In this document: one piece after another, positions 24,601 through 34,700 of the stretch | Layout: every line of letters begins with the position of its first letter | Numbering within the stretch: position 1 is the stretch's first letter | NCBI GenBank assembly: GCA_963693305.1 | Contig: OY855903.1 | Span: 52,475,150-52,539,149, forward strand | Length of the DNA stretch: 64,000 bases | Reading direction: 5' to 3' | DNA from: Meandrina meandrites | Lineage: Eukaryota; Cnidaria; Anthozoa; Scleractinia; Meandrinidae | Translations under genes and position numbers: made by a program | The notes under the pieces: generated by a model | Database searches by the model: none | Seen by the model: the letters and a program-made list of their open reading frames with translations, nothing else | Told to the model about the DNA's origin: nothing

Positions 24601-24704
24601 GGTTGTTTGGTCCCGAGCTTGAGAACATTGTTTAGCCAGGAGAAGGTCAACAGCGAAAAGAAACCTGCTTTCTCTCTTGGATTCGGAACCCGAGCATCCT
24701 CCAT
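12657..24704 (-). CDS. ABCC4: ABCC4/MRP4-like ABC transporter, gene A
   Basis: Seven coding exons, read right to left: 24189-24704, 23486-23865, 20758-22103, 19084-19654, 17762-17898, 13997-14358, 12657-13226 (stop TAG). They join in frame to 1293 aa; human ABCC4 has 1325. Order: short N-terminus without an extra TMD0, TMD1 (about 85-440), NBD1 (about 455-660; Walker A GPVGSGKTS, signature LSGGQRARVSLARA, Walker B IYLLDDP), a charged linker ending RMVGTVKWWLYWKYFRAA, TMD2 (about 735-1010), NBD2 (Walker A GRTGAGKSS, signature FSVGERQLLCLARA, Walker B IIILDEATANVD, H-loop HRLNT). As in other ABCC proteins NBD1 has Asp after Walker B and NBD2 has the catalytic Glu. MRP4 proteins export organic anions, conjugates and cyclic nucleotides at the plasma membrane; substrates here are unknown. 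The start is the ATG after an in-frame GTG. The first intron uses a GC donor (AAG|GCAAGT). Intron 5 carries a LINE. Confidence 0.93.
13531..13965. mobile_element. foldback element in gene A intron 6
   Basis: Two arms of about 210 bp are near-perfect inverted copies around a centre near 13742. Both arms carry, in opposite senses, GAGCAGGGGACTGGGTAC, CATCTGAAAGAGCATCC and CAAATTTGACGGTTATTGG-type blocks. It ends about 30 bp from the intron 6 donor at 13991-13996. The mirror-image 110-residue frames it generates are artefacts. Confidence 0.85.
14560..17248 (-). mobile_element. 5'-truncated L1/Tx1-type LINE in gene A intron 5
   Basis: Read on the minus strand, the frame 17249-16581 has reverse transcriptase blocks KNWRPISLINVDAKIASKAL and VAIDFEKAFDTLN. 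After a frameshift near 16570-16590 the frame 16561-14762 continues with GVRQGDPLSPYLF and LFADDMTCFL and a long C-terminal region with a CIFC..H..H-like motif. The 3' end has AATAAA and a short A run (seen as T at 14560-14568) behind a (TTTA)n tract. No endonuclease domain precedes the RT, so the copy is 5'-truncated as well as frameshifted and is not autonomous. Block A and the NWRPISL motif suggest the L1/Tx1 group. Confidence 0.88.
17249..17492. repeat. TATTCACCGAAGTGGAGG-family repeat, copy in gene A intron 5
   Basis: Contains TATTCACTAAAGTGGAGGT, ATATCCACCAC and GAGGTGAATA, with GCTCGGATGTGAATAG further right. Similar blocks in similar order lie at 50875-51135, in the matching intron of gene C. 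It is an interspersed inverted-repeat element. The LINE 5' junction abuts it at 17248. Confidence 0.5.
17493..17595. mobile_element. palindromic mini-element (ACAATTAGATT family), copy 1
   Basis: A near-perfect palindrome of about 100 bp. Its ends are ACAATTAGATTGTGAG and CTCATAATCTAATTGT; its centre is GATGAGGCCGAAGGCCGAAT. Relatives lie at 25306-25410 and 36041-36137. Confidence 0.75.
17983..18852. mobile_element. TIR element in gene A intron 4
   Basis: The left end AATATATAGAGGATATTACA, continuing through CGGTGGCGAG, is matched by the inverted right end finishing CCACCGTGTAATATCCTCTA. The left part is itself a 150-bp palindrome (17995-18140) built on CACGAGTGAGCGCAGCGAAC. No transposase ORF. 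Non-autonomous DNA element of about 870 bp. Confidence 0.7.
19771..20215. mobile_element. Tc1/mariner-type MITE in gene A intron 3
   Basis: Perfect 27-bp terminal inverted repeats start CAGTAAACACCCGCGTGTAA, flanked by TA on both sides (19769-19770 and 20216-20217). The CAGT start and TA duplication are hallmarks of Tc1/mariner. The motif AGGTTCTTA recurs internally as subterminal repeats. No transposase. The perfect TIR suggests a fairly young insertion. Confidence 0.85.
20440..20605 (+). mobile_element. tRNA-derived SINE in intron 3 of gene A
   Basis: AAAGTTCAGTCGGTAGAGCA (A box) and CTGGGTTCGATTC (B box) form a tRNA-like head at about 20545-20595. An inverted partner lies just to its left (20455-20490). 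The same arrangement is present in intron 3 of gene B at 33930-34090, so the insertion predates the A/B duplication. Confidence 0.6.
22104..23004. other. gene A intron 2, left part
   Basis: No repeat or ORF of note was recognised in these 900 bp before the palindromic MITE at 23005. They are AT-rich and not obviously shared with gene B or C. Confidence 0.4.
23005..23237. mobile_element. palindromic MITE in gene A intron 2
   Basis: Inverted ends GTGGCAAACGAGGACACA and TGTGTCCTCGTTTGCCAC. Between them GTTGCGGACACA-type motifs recur in both orientations several times, giving an almost fully foldable 233-bp unit. The reading frames across it arise from this symmetry. Confidence 0.75.
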
Positions 24705-25305
24705 CACCCACTCTCACTGACCTATTGTGGAAAGCTGTATCTTTTTTAGTGAATGAAAAAATAATGGGCGAAAAAAGACAAAGCGAAGTAACAAATATCG
24801 TATACATAGCCAGGATCAATATCCCCTTTACAAATGGCTAACCGGAAGCTATCTAAGCTGACGTACGGCTTTCCAGACACCCCGGAGTGGTATTTAGGCT
24901 ATTTAGACTATCCGGACTGCTATGCTTTGCTATGCTTTGTTATGTAAGCCTAGCAGCAAGCGAGCCATGAGACAAGAGCCAAGAATCGCTACTGGCTCTA
25001 AGAAAAAGGCTAACCGGGAGCTTTCGATACTACCTTTTCGTGGGTGTTGTTAACTTGATTGAGTAGAGTAATCAAAAATTCTTCCGCTCTTTCAGCTTAA
25101 AACATGTGATTTAAAGGGTAATAAACAACAATCAACAGTATGTATTTGATACAAACGTTCGATAGTTCGTCCTGTATTCACTCGAGACAAATGTAACAAG
25201 AGACGGATAATTGGAAGGATCGACCACGTGTTTCTTGCGTAAATAGGGCCGACGATCGTTGTTAAACTATGCAATGTCAAAGAACACTATTATTCTCGAT
25301 ATTTA
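24705..25305. other. gene A leader intron, 5' UTR side
   Basis: Sequence upstream of the gene A ATG. GTGATGGAGGA at the start codon and a TTTCC(G/A)CAA block just upstream are conserved with B and C. Acceptor candidates are CAG ending at 24717 and CAG ending near 24737; I could not choose. Nothing else is recognised. Confidence 0.4.
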
Positions 25306-25410
25306 ACAATTAGATTATTCGCTCTCAATTTCTATGAGGTGATAGTTGATGAGGCCGCAGGCCGAATCAACTATCACCTCATAGAAATTGAGAGCGAATA
25401 ATCTAATTGT
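25306..25410. mobile_element. palindromic mini-element (ACAATTAGATT family), copy 2
   Basis: A 105-bp palindrome, perfect but for its centre: ACAATTAGATTATTCGCTCT at one end and its exact complement at the other. The centre is GATGAGGCCGCAGGCCGAAT, nearly identical to the copy at 17493-17595, but the arms outside the core differ. Confidence 0.8.
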
Positions 25411-26184
25411 TTTAGTAGAATTCTGACTGAAATAAACGCAAATAATGGTTTCTAGTTATTTTCCTACGCATTATCGAACTTAACGGTTTAACGAAATCGC
25501 ACGCATTGAATTGTCCTTGGTAAATTTGCAGTTGTTTACGCGCGTGCAGCCCGTTTTTCAATAATTTCAAGCTTTTAAAGTCAAGAAACCGCTAATGTCC
25601 TTCTTTTAGTCTTCTCGGAAATTTTATTAGCCATTTACATTTAAACTTCCTACCAAAACTTCGGAAAAACGATAAAAACGTCGCATTTTGTGGACGACCT
25701 TCGGCAACTGCACACTAATGGCTGATAGTGTTCAATAGCTCAGCCAATCACATTGCAGCATTTGCATTAGTGTACTAGTAGAATTCTACTAATATAAAAT
25801 AGAAAACTCGAGCTCAGTGCTCAGGTTAGTCGTCCAGGTCAAACGTCTAACAGAGGACTGGATTATTTGGGGTAATGGCAAATTTTGGAATTTTATTCTA
25901 TCTGCAAAGAGAAGCCATTGAATACTTTTTCTATTCCTGAAATCTGACAGGTAAAGTGATTCATTAATTTTTACTGGATATACAGCTGAATTAAAATATT
26001 TTAAGTCTTACTTTCTATGATGATACCCAGTCAGTCACTAACGCTTCCAGGAAAAGGATAGTGAAACATTAAAACGTCTCATGGAACCCGTGTAACAACT
26101 TGTTAGGCAAAACGAAAATAGGTTTTAATAAATAATGAAGATGGTAAATTTTAAGCTCGGTGAATAAATGATCAAGGTGAAAAC

Positions 26185-26300
26185 ATTCGTTTTGTCATGA
26201 GCGTGGGACAAACAAAATATGTTGAGTCCCCGACGAGCTACGAGAGACTTTTGATGAACTAGGCCATTTACATAGGTTGGTTCATTCACGAAGTTGGAAA
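26185..26300 (-). mobile_element. SINE fragment (GAGCGTGGGACAAACAAA body)
   Basis: GTCATGAGCGTGGGACAAAC followed by GAGTCCCCGACGAGCTACGA. It is related to the body of the repeat at 7379-7630. Degraded and without a clear tail. Confidence 0.45.
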
Positions 26301-26910
26301 ACGTAAATCTGTTGCCCTCATAATAATCGTTGTCAAAAAGCGGATTTACATCTAATTGTCCATTATCTCAACGAAACAAAAACACTATCCTGAGGCGATG
26401 TTAATTTCTCAGTGTGAGTAAAGACTCATGCCGAATAATTAATAAGTGGCAGTCCGGGATACTCTGCTCCGAATTATTGAACTAAGCGAATAAAACATGC
26501 GCATAAAAGCTTAACTGGCCACATGGAAAGAGTTGTATAAAGTTCAGTATACTAGTTTAAATTGTGTTTTGCATACAAATCTCGATAAGTCACTTAAATC
26601 AACCGTGCCAAATTTAGTCTTGTTTGTGAGTGACTCTTGGTCAACCAAACATCGCAGTAAAGTTGATTGTCCAGTTTTTTTATGGTCACTATGGCATGAT
26701 GTTGTCGATGAAACTGTCGAAATGTTCATTCTACTTTAAAGGAAATTAATCTTTTCAATGATACTAACAAGAACATATGATGCAATAGGTTGCCGGTTGA
26801 AATCCTTCAGTGTTTGTGATTGCTTTTGTACGCTCGGACTAGAGCTGGCATCAGTGTTCGATTCACAGAGCAAAGAAGCATTACTAATACGTCAGCTGCA
26901 ATTCACTTAC

Positions 26911-27000
26911 CTTACAAAAATCGGCCCATTTTGCGGCGTACACTCCAGGGTGAAACTTATTAACAGTCAGTATAAATGTTCCGGTTTACTAGCCAGCTGG
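26911..27000 (-). promoter_or_regulatory. non-coding leader exon and promoter region of gene A
   Basis: On the minus strand this stretch ends with TTTTTGTAAG and the donor GTAAGTG (26904-26910). It is homologous to the stretches upstream of gene B (41920-42016) and gene C (57992-58096). A conserved block, AGTAAACCGGAACATT, lies at its upstream end and contains an ETS-like CCGGAA. The leader has one upstream ATG with a five-codon ORF whose TAA lies 1 nt before the exon end. The transcription start is not known. Exon status is inferred from conservation and the donor. Confidence 0.55.
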
Positions 27001-27400
27001 AACTAACGACTTAAATAAACGAAAGGAAACGAAACAAAGAAATGGGTAGAAATAATGTTGCAGCAGCATTCCGCTTTGTTTGTTGCTTTCCTTGGTCCTC
27101 AGCCACCTTCTTTCATAACTAAAGCTACGCTCAAACACTTCACATTAAGTAGAAACCTCACCAGGGCAGACAAAAATCAAGCATAGCGTTTCGCGAAGTC
27201 GAGACCCAAACCGGCCAAAAACTTAGCCGTTAGGCATAAAAATTGGAAAATTTTAACCGTTAGCCGTAAAAATTGTTAACCGTAAAAAATGTCTGGCCAC
27301 AGAATACCACGAAAGTGAAAGTCTCAAGATCTCTTGTGAAGATTTTTGTCTCACCTTTTGCTGCCAAAATCTGAAATCAAACAAGCTTTTTGCACAACTT

Positions 27401-28287
27401 TGTTCCATTGAAGAGTCCTTCAGGAATTTCAAATCACGGTCAACATATTAAGAACGTCCACATGCTTAATGTTTCGTATGTTTTTTTTTTCTATGAAATT
27501 CGAATATATTTAGGGACGGACCATTAGAAAAGTGATGCAGGCGGATGGGGAAAAACAAAACAAACAAAAATTCATGCAAGGGAATTGTTCCATTGAAGAG
27601 TCCTTCAAGAGTTTCAAATCACGGTCAACATATTAAGAACGTCTACATGCTTAATTCTTCGTATGTTTTTTTTTATGAAATTCGAATATAATTAGGGACG
27701 GACCATTAGAAAAGTGATGGAGGCGGATGGGGAAAACAAAACAAACAAAAATTCATGCAAGGGAAAATGTCCGAAAAAAATCATGCACAAGATCGGGCCG
27801 CATTAAAATGCACCAAATGTTCCCAACGGAGGATTCCCCGGATCCCTCTACGGAAAAGGGCCTCCGGTCCATTTTAATACATCACAATCAGTGCTAACTT
27901 TTCGGCCCCCCACCTCAAAATTCGTTCCTATGGGCTTGACAGGTACATTAATTACACAATTTTTCCCTGTAAACTGCAATTTACTTTTGAAACCTCCCTA
28001 AGTAAATTAATTTATTGAAGTGGACATTATTCAAAAAGTATTTTATGTCATAAAATAAACTTTAAAATGGAAAGTTACTTTAAAGTACAAGCTGCGTACT
28101 TAATAAAACAAAGTAGCACTGTTTTTAATTAATTCAATAGGAAATTGTGCATGAAGCAGATTCTTAAAAAAATCGTGGATAGTGCTGCAGTATAAAAAAC
28201 ATTCTTGCACAGGCAAGGGGCCCCAAAAAAATTATTGCAAGCTAAAAATCCCCTCCCCTCCCCATCACTTTTCTAATGGTCCGTCCC
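27401..28287. mobile_element. TIR element in the A-B spacer with a duplicated left end
   Basis: The left end GGGACGGACCATTAGAAAAG occurs at 27514 and 27695 within two 185-bp direct repeats (27401-27585 and 27586-27764). The inverted right end, CTTTTCTAATGGTCCGTCCC, finishes at 28287. The right part, 27870-28287, is homologous to 43590-43871 in the B-C spacer, so it was inside the segment that was duplicated. Confidence 0.65.
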
Positions 28288-28289
28288 AC

Positions 28290-28795
28290 ATAATAAACGT
28301 TATGGCATAGTAAACACCCGTACTTTTAAACCTTCTTCAGCATCGTTCCATTTTATGCTTGTAAATTATAAAGAAGGTTATGTTATCTCCAATTCTTTAA
28401 AAAAAAATTGGAACTCAACCTCTTCTCCTCCATTAGGTGGATAAATCTTAAAACTGAGTGGAACACCAGATAAAACACCGCCAGGTTTTCACCTGAGATG
28501 AAACATGCTTGTCATCTATGATCAAACACTTCCATTTTGATGAGATGCTTTATTGATTATCACGAGTCACGGAAACAATGGAGAAAAAATATACAATGTT
28601 TAAAACAGTGTTGAAACCTACACGTTCTCTTTTACCATGATTTTTTTTATTATTTAGAGAGCTTTCCAATTGCTTCTGGCTGACTGGAAGCCTTGACGAA
28701 ATCAGTACTCGCAACCGTTTTATTTTTTATGAGATCATGGACGGTAAATTTCATCTACTGCATCATTTACTTCAGCAAACGTTTCCTTCCAGTGA
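28290..28795. other. gene B 3' flank
   Basis: 28290-28435 is homologous to 43870-44015, the end of the detectable spacer homology. A minus-strand AATAAA (TTTATT at 28719-28724) lies about 75 bp beyond the gene B stop and is a plausible polyadenylation signal. Confidence 0.5.
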
Positions 28796-31700
28796 TTAGT
28801 TAGTTAAAGGAAAATCTTTTTGAGCGGCAGTCATGCTATAAGTCTGAACAAGGCGAGCGAAGACTCCATTCCTATTTTGTAGCAAAACTTGAGGTTTATC
28901 AAACTCAACCACTCGTCCCTGCTCCATAACCAACACTTTATCATAGTCCATGATGGTATTCAGTCGATGAGCGATGGTTACTACTGTGGAATCTTTAAAT
29001 CTGCTGCGTATAACCTCTTGAATCATTCTGTCTCTCTTGAAATCCACATTAGCAGTGGCTTCATCCAGAATGATGATCTTGCTCTTTTGTAGCAACGCAC
29101 GTGCTAAACAGAGCAATTGGCGCTCGCCAACACTGAAGTTGCTTCCAGACTCTAACAACTTGTACTCCAGTTGGTCAGGTAATTGTTGTGCCAGGGTCTT
29201 CAACTGAACATCTTCCAAAGCACGCCACAGGTCATGATCTTGATACAAAGAAAAAGGGTCCAGGTTCTTCCTGAGGCTACCGCTAAAGAGGACAGGATCC
29301 TGAGTTATTACTGCCATAGGCCTGCGGGACGCTCTCAGATTAAGATCCTTAATGTTCACACCATCTATGATAACCTGTATGATGGATGAGTAAACGAGTT
29401 CAAATATTAGCACTCCTTATGTTCGTCAGTATTTAAGTCACGCGAGTAAGTAGGTAAGTAAGTGTAAGTAAGTAGGTAGATAAGTAAGCAAGCACTCAAT
29501 CCATAATTACCTCGCCTTCAGGTTCTGGCATTCGAAACAACGCGGCCACTAAGGACGATTTTCCAGCTCCCGTGCGACCTGCTACACCAACTTTTTCCTT
29601 ATCAGCGATACAGATGCTTATGGCGTTCAAAGTTGCTGGCGCTCCTTTCAAATATGCTAATGACAAATCACGTAATGTCAAGGTGCCCGTTGTCGGCCAC
29701 TCTTCAGGTGGAAGGGTTTCGGTGCTGTACCCAGGCTCTGGATCGAGTTCGGTGTAGGCGAACACCCTTTCTACTGAAGTCATGTGATTTTCTGTTTCCG
29801 AGGCGACACGAATGCCGTACTGTGAGGCTTCTAATGTCTCTGCAGCAAAGGTTAGGGACATACCTGCCAAGGCTAAAGCAAAAATGAAGCCTTTCTTTTT
29901 AGCTTAATGCTACTTTGTATAATCTGACTATCAGAGGGAACCTATTCGGAAGCAGTCAGTAAATTTAATTTCAAAATTGACTGGCGAATAAATTTGCTCC
30001 ATAATTTGTACAGTCAAGCTGTTCTTCTTTCAATGATTAATTATGGCGTGTGGCTGCTCTGGCTGTGGCTGGCATCGAATTCCAGTTAGGGACGATAATC
30101 GAATTTGGCACCAATTTTTGCGCTATGACATAATTAGAAAGTTCGTCGTTGTCGAACGAAGCGAAACAACCCATATACCCTGCTTTCTTAACTCAAAGCT
30201 GACCATTTTACTGCCATTCTATCATCTCTAAGTGTGAATACACGCAACTAAAATGTATATTGAAGAAAGAAATAAACTGAACCTGGGTGGTCTAAGTGCA
30301 TAAAGTCCACCAATATACTCAGACGGTCCGATTTTATTATCATTGATATTATTATTTTATTACACAAACATTCCACAGTTCCACAGTCTGTCAAATGGTA
30401 ACACTTACCAGGACTTTGTGTTGCAAATAATGCTCCGGCTGACACAGAAGTCACCAGAAAGTTACTTAAGAGGTCTACTCGAAGGGAAAGCCAACGTGTA
30501 GATGCCTTCAGTAATATCACAGCTGCCGTGTTCCTGTCTTGAAATCTGAAAAAAAAAAAGAAATAAAAGCGCTCAATTTTATCTCGTTATCTGGTAGTTG
30601 CTATATCAGAGAAAACCCAAACCAGATATAGACCCATCATCATGATACAGAGAATACTGGTTAAAAGACACTTATTTGGTAAAGTAGTTTGTTCGGAGAG
30701 CACTTTAAAGGGGGGGGGGGGCAGTTCTTTTTACGAATCCTTCCTTATTCCGCTTATAAGCCCTTCCTTTCTTCGAGTTAAAGTTGTATAATCTCACAAT
30801 TTCCTTGACGGTAAACATGTACGATAAACATGTATACTCAAGACCTATCGACTCGAGTCGTTTTTATACCTAATCGTACCTTTTTGGTACGCTACGGCGG
30901 TATATCAGACGAGTATGGCCTAGCCATGGTTCGCCTTCGTATTTTGGCGAGACGCAGTCGAGCCTAAATACCCATGGCGACACGAAACGAGCCTGGTATG
31001 CCGCCGAAGCGTACCAAAAAGGTACGACCCAGATTCAGCCAAGAATCCGGTGATATCGTGGCATATAAGGTCAGTGACTTGATATCTTACTGCATCGGCG
31101 ACAATTTTGACACTGTCACCCAGCGCCTGAACTTAATTTTTAAACAAATTCACAGGTGGTCAAAAAGAAACAGACTCTCGATCCATAATGGCAAAAGTGA
31201 AGCTATGCTCCTGTCTACAAAACCTCTAATCGGCCCCCTTCAAGAACTCCGATACGAAGACAACAGAATTGATTTTGTAAACTCCACCTGCTGCCTAGGC
31301 GTAGAAATAGACAATAAATTGTCCTGGTCACCTCACATTGATAAATTATGTAAGGGCTACAGGAAAAAGCTTGGAGCTCTTAGAAGAATGCCACGCCTTC
31401 CCCCCAAAGTGCTCGAGGAAATCTACTTCAAAACAGTTGTACCGGGAGTCACCTATTGTATCCCTGTATGGGGTGGATGCACCGCACCGCTATTAAATAA
31501 ATTAGAGGAGATCCACACAAAAGCAGCTAGGCTTATTCATGATCTACCGCGAGATCGAGATAACACCAACATCTTACAAAAAGTCAACTGGCTTCCATTA
31601 TCATACATGTACAAAAAAGCTATACTAAAACACGTCCACCAAGCCTTTTATCAAGCTGGCCCAGCACAAATAACCGAACTGTTTTCTGTGAAACCAGAAA

Positions 31701-34700
31701 CGTATAACTCTCGACGATCAAAACAACTGGTACTGGGCAGACCCAAAATGGAAATAGGCAGACTTTCTATCCGTCACAGAGGAGCTATGATATGGAACTC
31801 AATTCCCAGCAGCGTTAAAGACTACGATAATGTCACTTCGTTTAAAAATAATTTAAAACAATTCTCCAAATTTATTAACAATTTCACTTTTGAAAAGGAG
31901 AGTTCTGCGATTATAAATAAATTAGATCACTTTTACTATTATTGAAACCACTAATTTTTACTTTAATTTTTATTACTCTTATACTGTATATATTTGGTCT
32001 TTTATTTTTTTATTAGATGTAAATATTGTAACTTAGTAACGCAGGTCCACATCAGCCTATGGCTGCCAGATTTTTAACCTGCGTGACCAAATAAAGTATG
32101 TATGTATGTATGTATGTATGTAGATCGCGCTTCTGATTGGCTACTTGCGAATTTGGGTACGGAAAATAAAATGAATTGCAAAGACGGGGAGAAAGTTTAT
32201 ATCGGACAAAAAACTCGACCCCTAAGAGGTCTTGAGATGTACAACAACAACAAAAAAAAGCGAGAAAAGGGCGTTTTTTTTGTGGTGGAAAGAACTCTTT
32301 ATTGGCGCTTCAGTGCACAATTTCAATTCAACCGGATGAGCAGATTATAGACTACTGTTACCATTAGCCACGCGTATTGTTTTTGGAAGTATGCCATTCT
32401 ATTCGCAAACCGAATAGGCCATTTTGCAGTTCTCTGCTCAGTAGTTTAGTCTTTGAATGGTAGGGAGGTTGGAGTTGACCTTGCATTGATACAAACCTCT
32501 CTGCTTTTCTTATGTAAATGTGAGCCATTAGCATCAGAACTGTCGCAGGGCGACGATTAAACACAATGGCTGGTTCGTTACCTCAACACAAACCTTACTC
32601 AAACACTCGAGATTTTCACTTCACAACGGTAACAACACAGCTCGAGCGAAAATTCAACCGATCACCACAGGCGCACGTGGCCCATAGCAACATGACGTAA
32701 TTTACAACGTAACTTGACAACGGAAGTTCGGGAAGCGGGAGGCACGAGAACAACTTGATTTGAAAGACAAAAGCAGGGAGGTCTGTATCAAAACAAGGTC
32801 ACCTCCAGCCTCGCTACCATTCAAAGTCCTGGTTTCTGAGCAGACAACTGTAAAATGGTCTTTTCGCTGAATGAACACATGCGCGTTCAAATGATATTTG
32901 CAAGATTTTGGCTCATCCCCAGGGAGGTTCTCGGGTTCTTCAAAACATCTCATTTATATCTAGAGGTCGTTTTGAATCATTGCCGAAGATGTTTATAGTA
33001 TTTAACCTAAATGTCCCATTTTATAGGTTTTAAGTCAATGACAACAAATTTGTAGTTATTAATAAAAGTCTACTTACTGGTAAAATTTCTGAAGAAAATT
33101 GTCCTCCATCTCTGAAGAGCGAATAACTTCCAACCCTGCCACAGTATCAGTAATGAGGGAATACACTGGACTGCATGTTAGTGCATCGAGTCGTCTTATC
33201 TCCCGAGCGGATTTCAAATAATATTTAGCAATGTAAATAAACAGTGCTACCAGCGGAGTACACGTGATAAAAAGCCACACATTTGCTACCGCTGAAAGTA
33301 TGGTAGCACTGAAAAAGTACAAGCATAATTGAGTGGCAAAAAGGAACTGTCCTGGAAGTATATCGTCCATGCACCCGATGTCCTTAGAGAAGCGGTTTAA
33401 GATGCGACCAACTGGATTAGTGTCAAAGAATAGGACGGCTGCTTGCATAATCGCTTTTGTCATCTGGTCATGGAGGTTTTCTGAGGCCTTCAAAGCAGCG
33501 AGGTAGAAACAGAAGGAGGATACTATCGTAAGAAGCAAGGAGACTGTAACAATGGATCCGTACACCAAAAGCGTTGTGTAGCTCTTCTGTTGTTCAAATG
33601 GCATCTCAGTCATCCGTGAAACCCACCAATATGGCGCAACCCACAACACTAAAGTAAGAAAACAACTTGTACCATTACCAGACCATCATTTCAGTCTAGG
33701 AGAAGGCACTAAGGCTAGAAACACACTTATACCTAAAGGATATTTGTACTTATAGGTGGATGTGACGAGGGACTACTTGGGTGTCTTTAGAATTGAGTGT
33801 AATCTACATAAAGATGCATTTAACATGTGTTAAAATTTGCCGGCGACGTTAATAAATGAAGATATGCATTCAAACCGAATTACTCAAACAGGAAAAACGC
33901 TTCTGAGTGCAAAACGAAGTCTATCCCATGACCAAGTACCTGTTGGATACTCTAACCCGACTGAGCTATGGGAGAGTCCAACTGAACCTAATAGCATGAC
34001 AGGACAGATATGAACCTGGCGTTACCACGTCTTACCACGAGTCTCCCACAGCTCAGTTGGTAGAGCATAACAGATTCCTGTTTTCCCACTTAGTAATAGC
34101 ATGTCAATCGATCAACGCTAAAAAGAGATACAATGAATAGACTCCTGGCTATAGAGGAAGATACCACGATTTCGTTTCTAAATCGCTCTTGTGACAACAA
34201 GCAGGCGAAAAAATAAACAAACGAGAAGTTGGTGTCGCGATTACTTTGTTACTGGACTAACTACGTCCCCCGGGACTACGTCCTTCATGTGCACCTCATG
34301 TGTAACTTAGGAATGAAGGGAATAACTGCGCTACAATTAGTGCTCACCCTGGACAATACCGAAGAAAACAATGAGGCTGGTTATCAAAACTGCTGGAAGT
34401 GCAGCTCTAAAATACTTCCAGTACAACCACCACTTAACAGTTCCAACCATTCTGTCCTCTTCCTCATCTTTCAGATCTACCCTGTGGCTGTCTTCCTTTG
34501 CAGCATTCATCGATTTGAAAAAGTCTTTACTGAAAAGCGAAGAATTCTCCTTATTGTTATTCTCGCCATCGAGGTCTTGCCTTGCTTGAGATAGAAGATA
34601 GGAAGCCACGTCCTTGTCTTTTTCTATTTGACTATACGTTCCTTGACAAACAACGGAGCCATTGCCCAACATGACAATGTTGTCGGCTTGTTTGAGAAAC

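Noticed and set aside
24705..24707. GTG as start codon of the ABCC genes (extra N-terminal residue)
   Set aside because: The next codon is ATG in all three copies, and nuclear animal genes rarely start at GTG. ATG at 24704, 39198 and 56212 is used.
30974..31064. MATRNEPGMPPKRTKKVRPR as the N-terminus of the LINE protein
   Set aside because: The basic leader derives from a small inverted-repeat element next to the truncated LINE. RT homology starts only after it.
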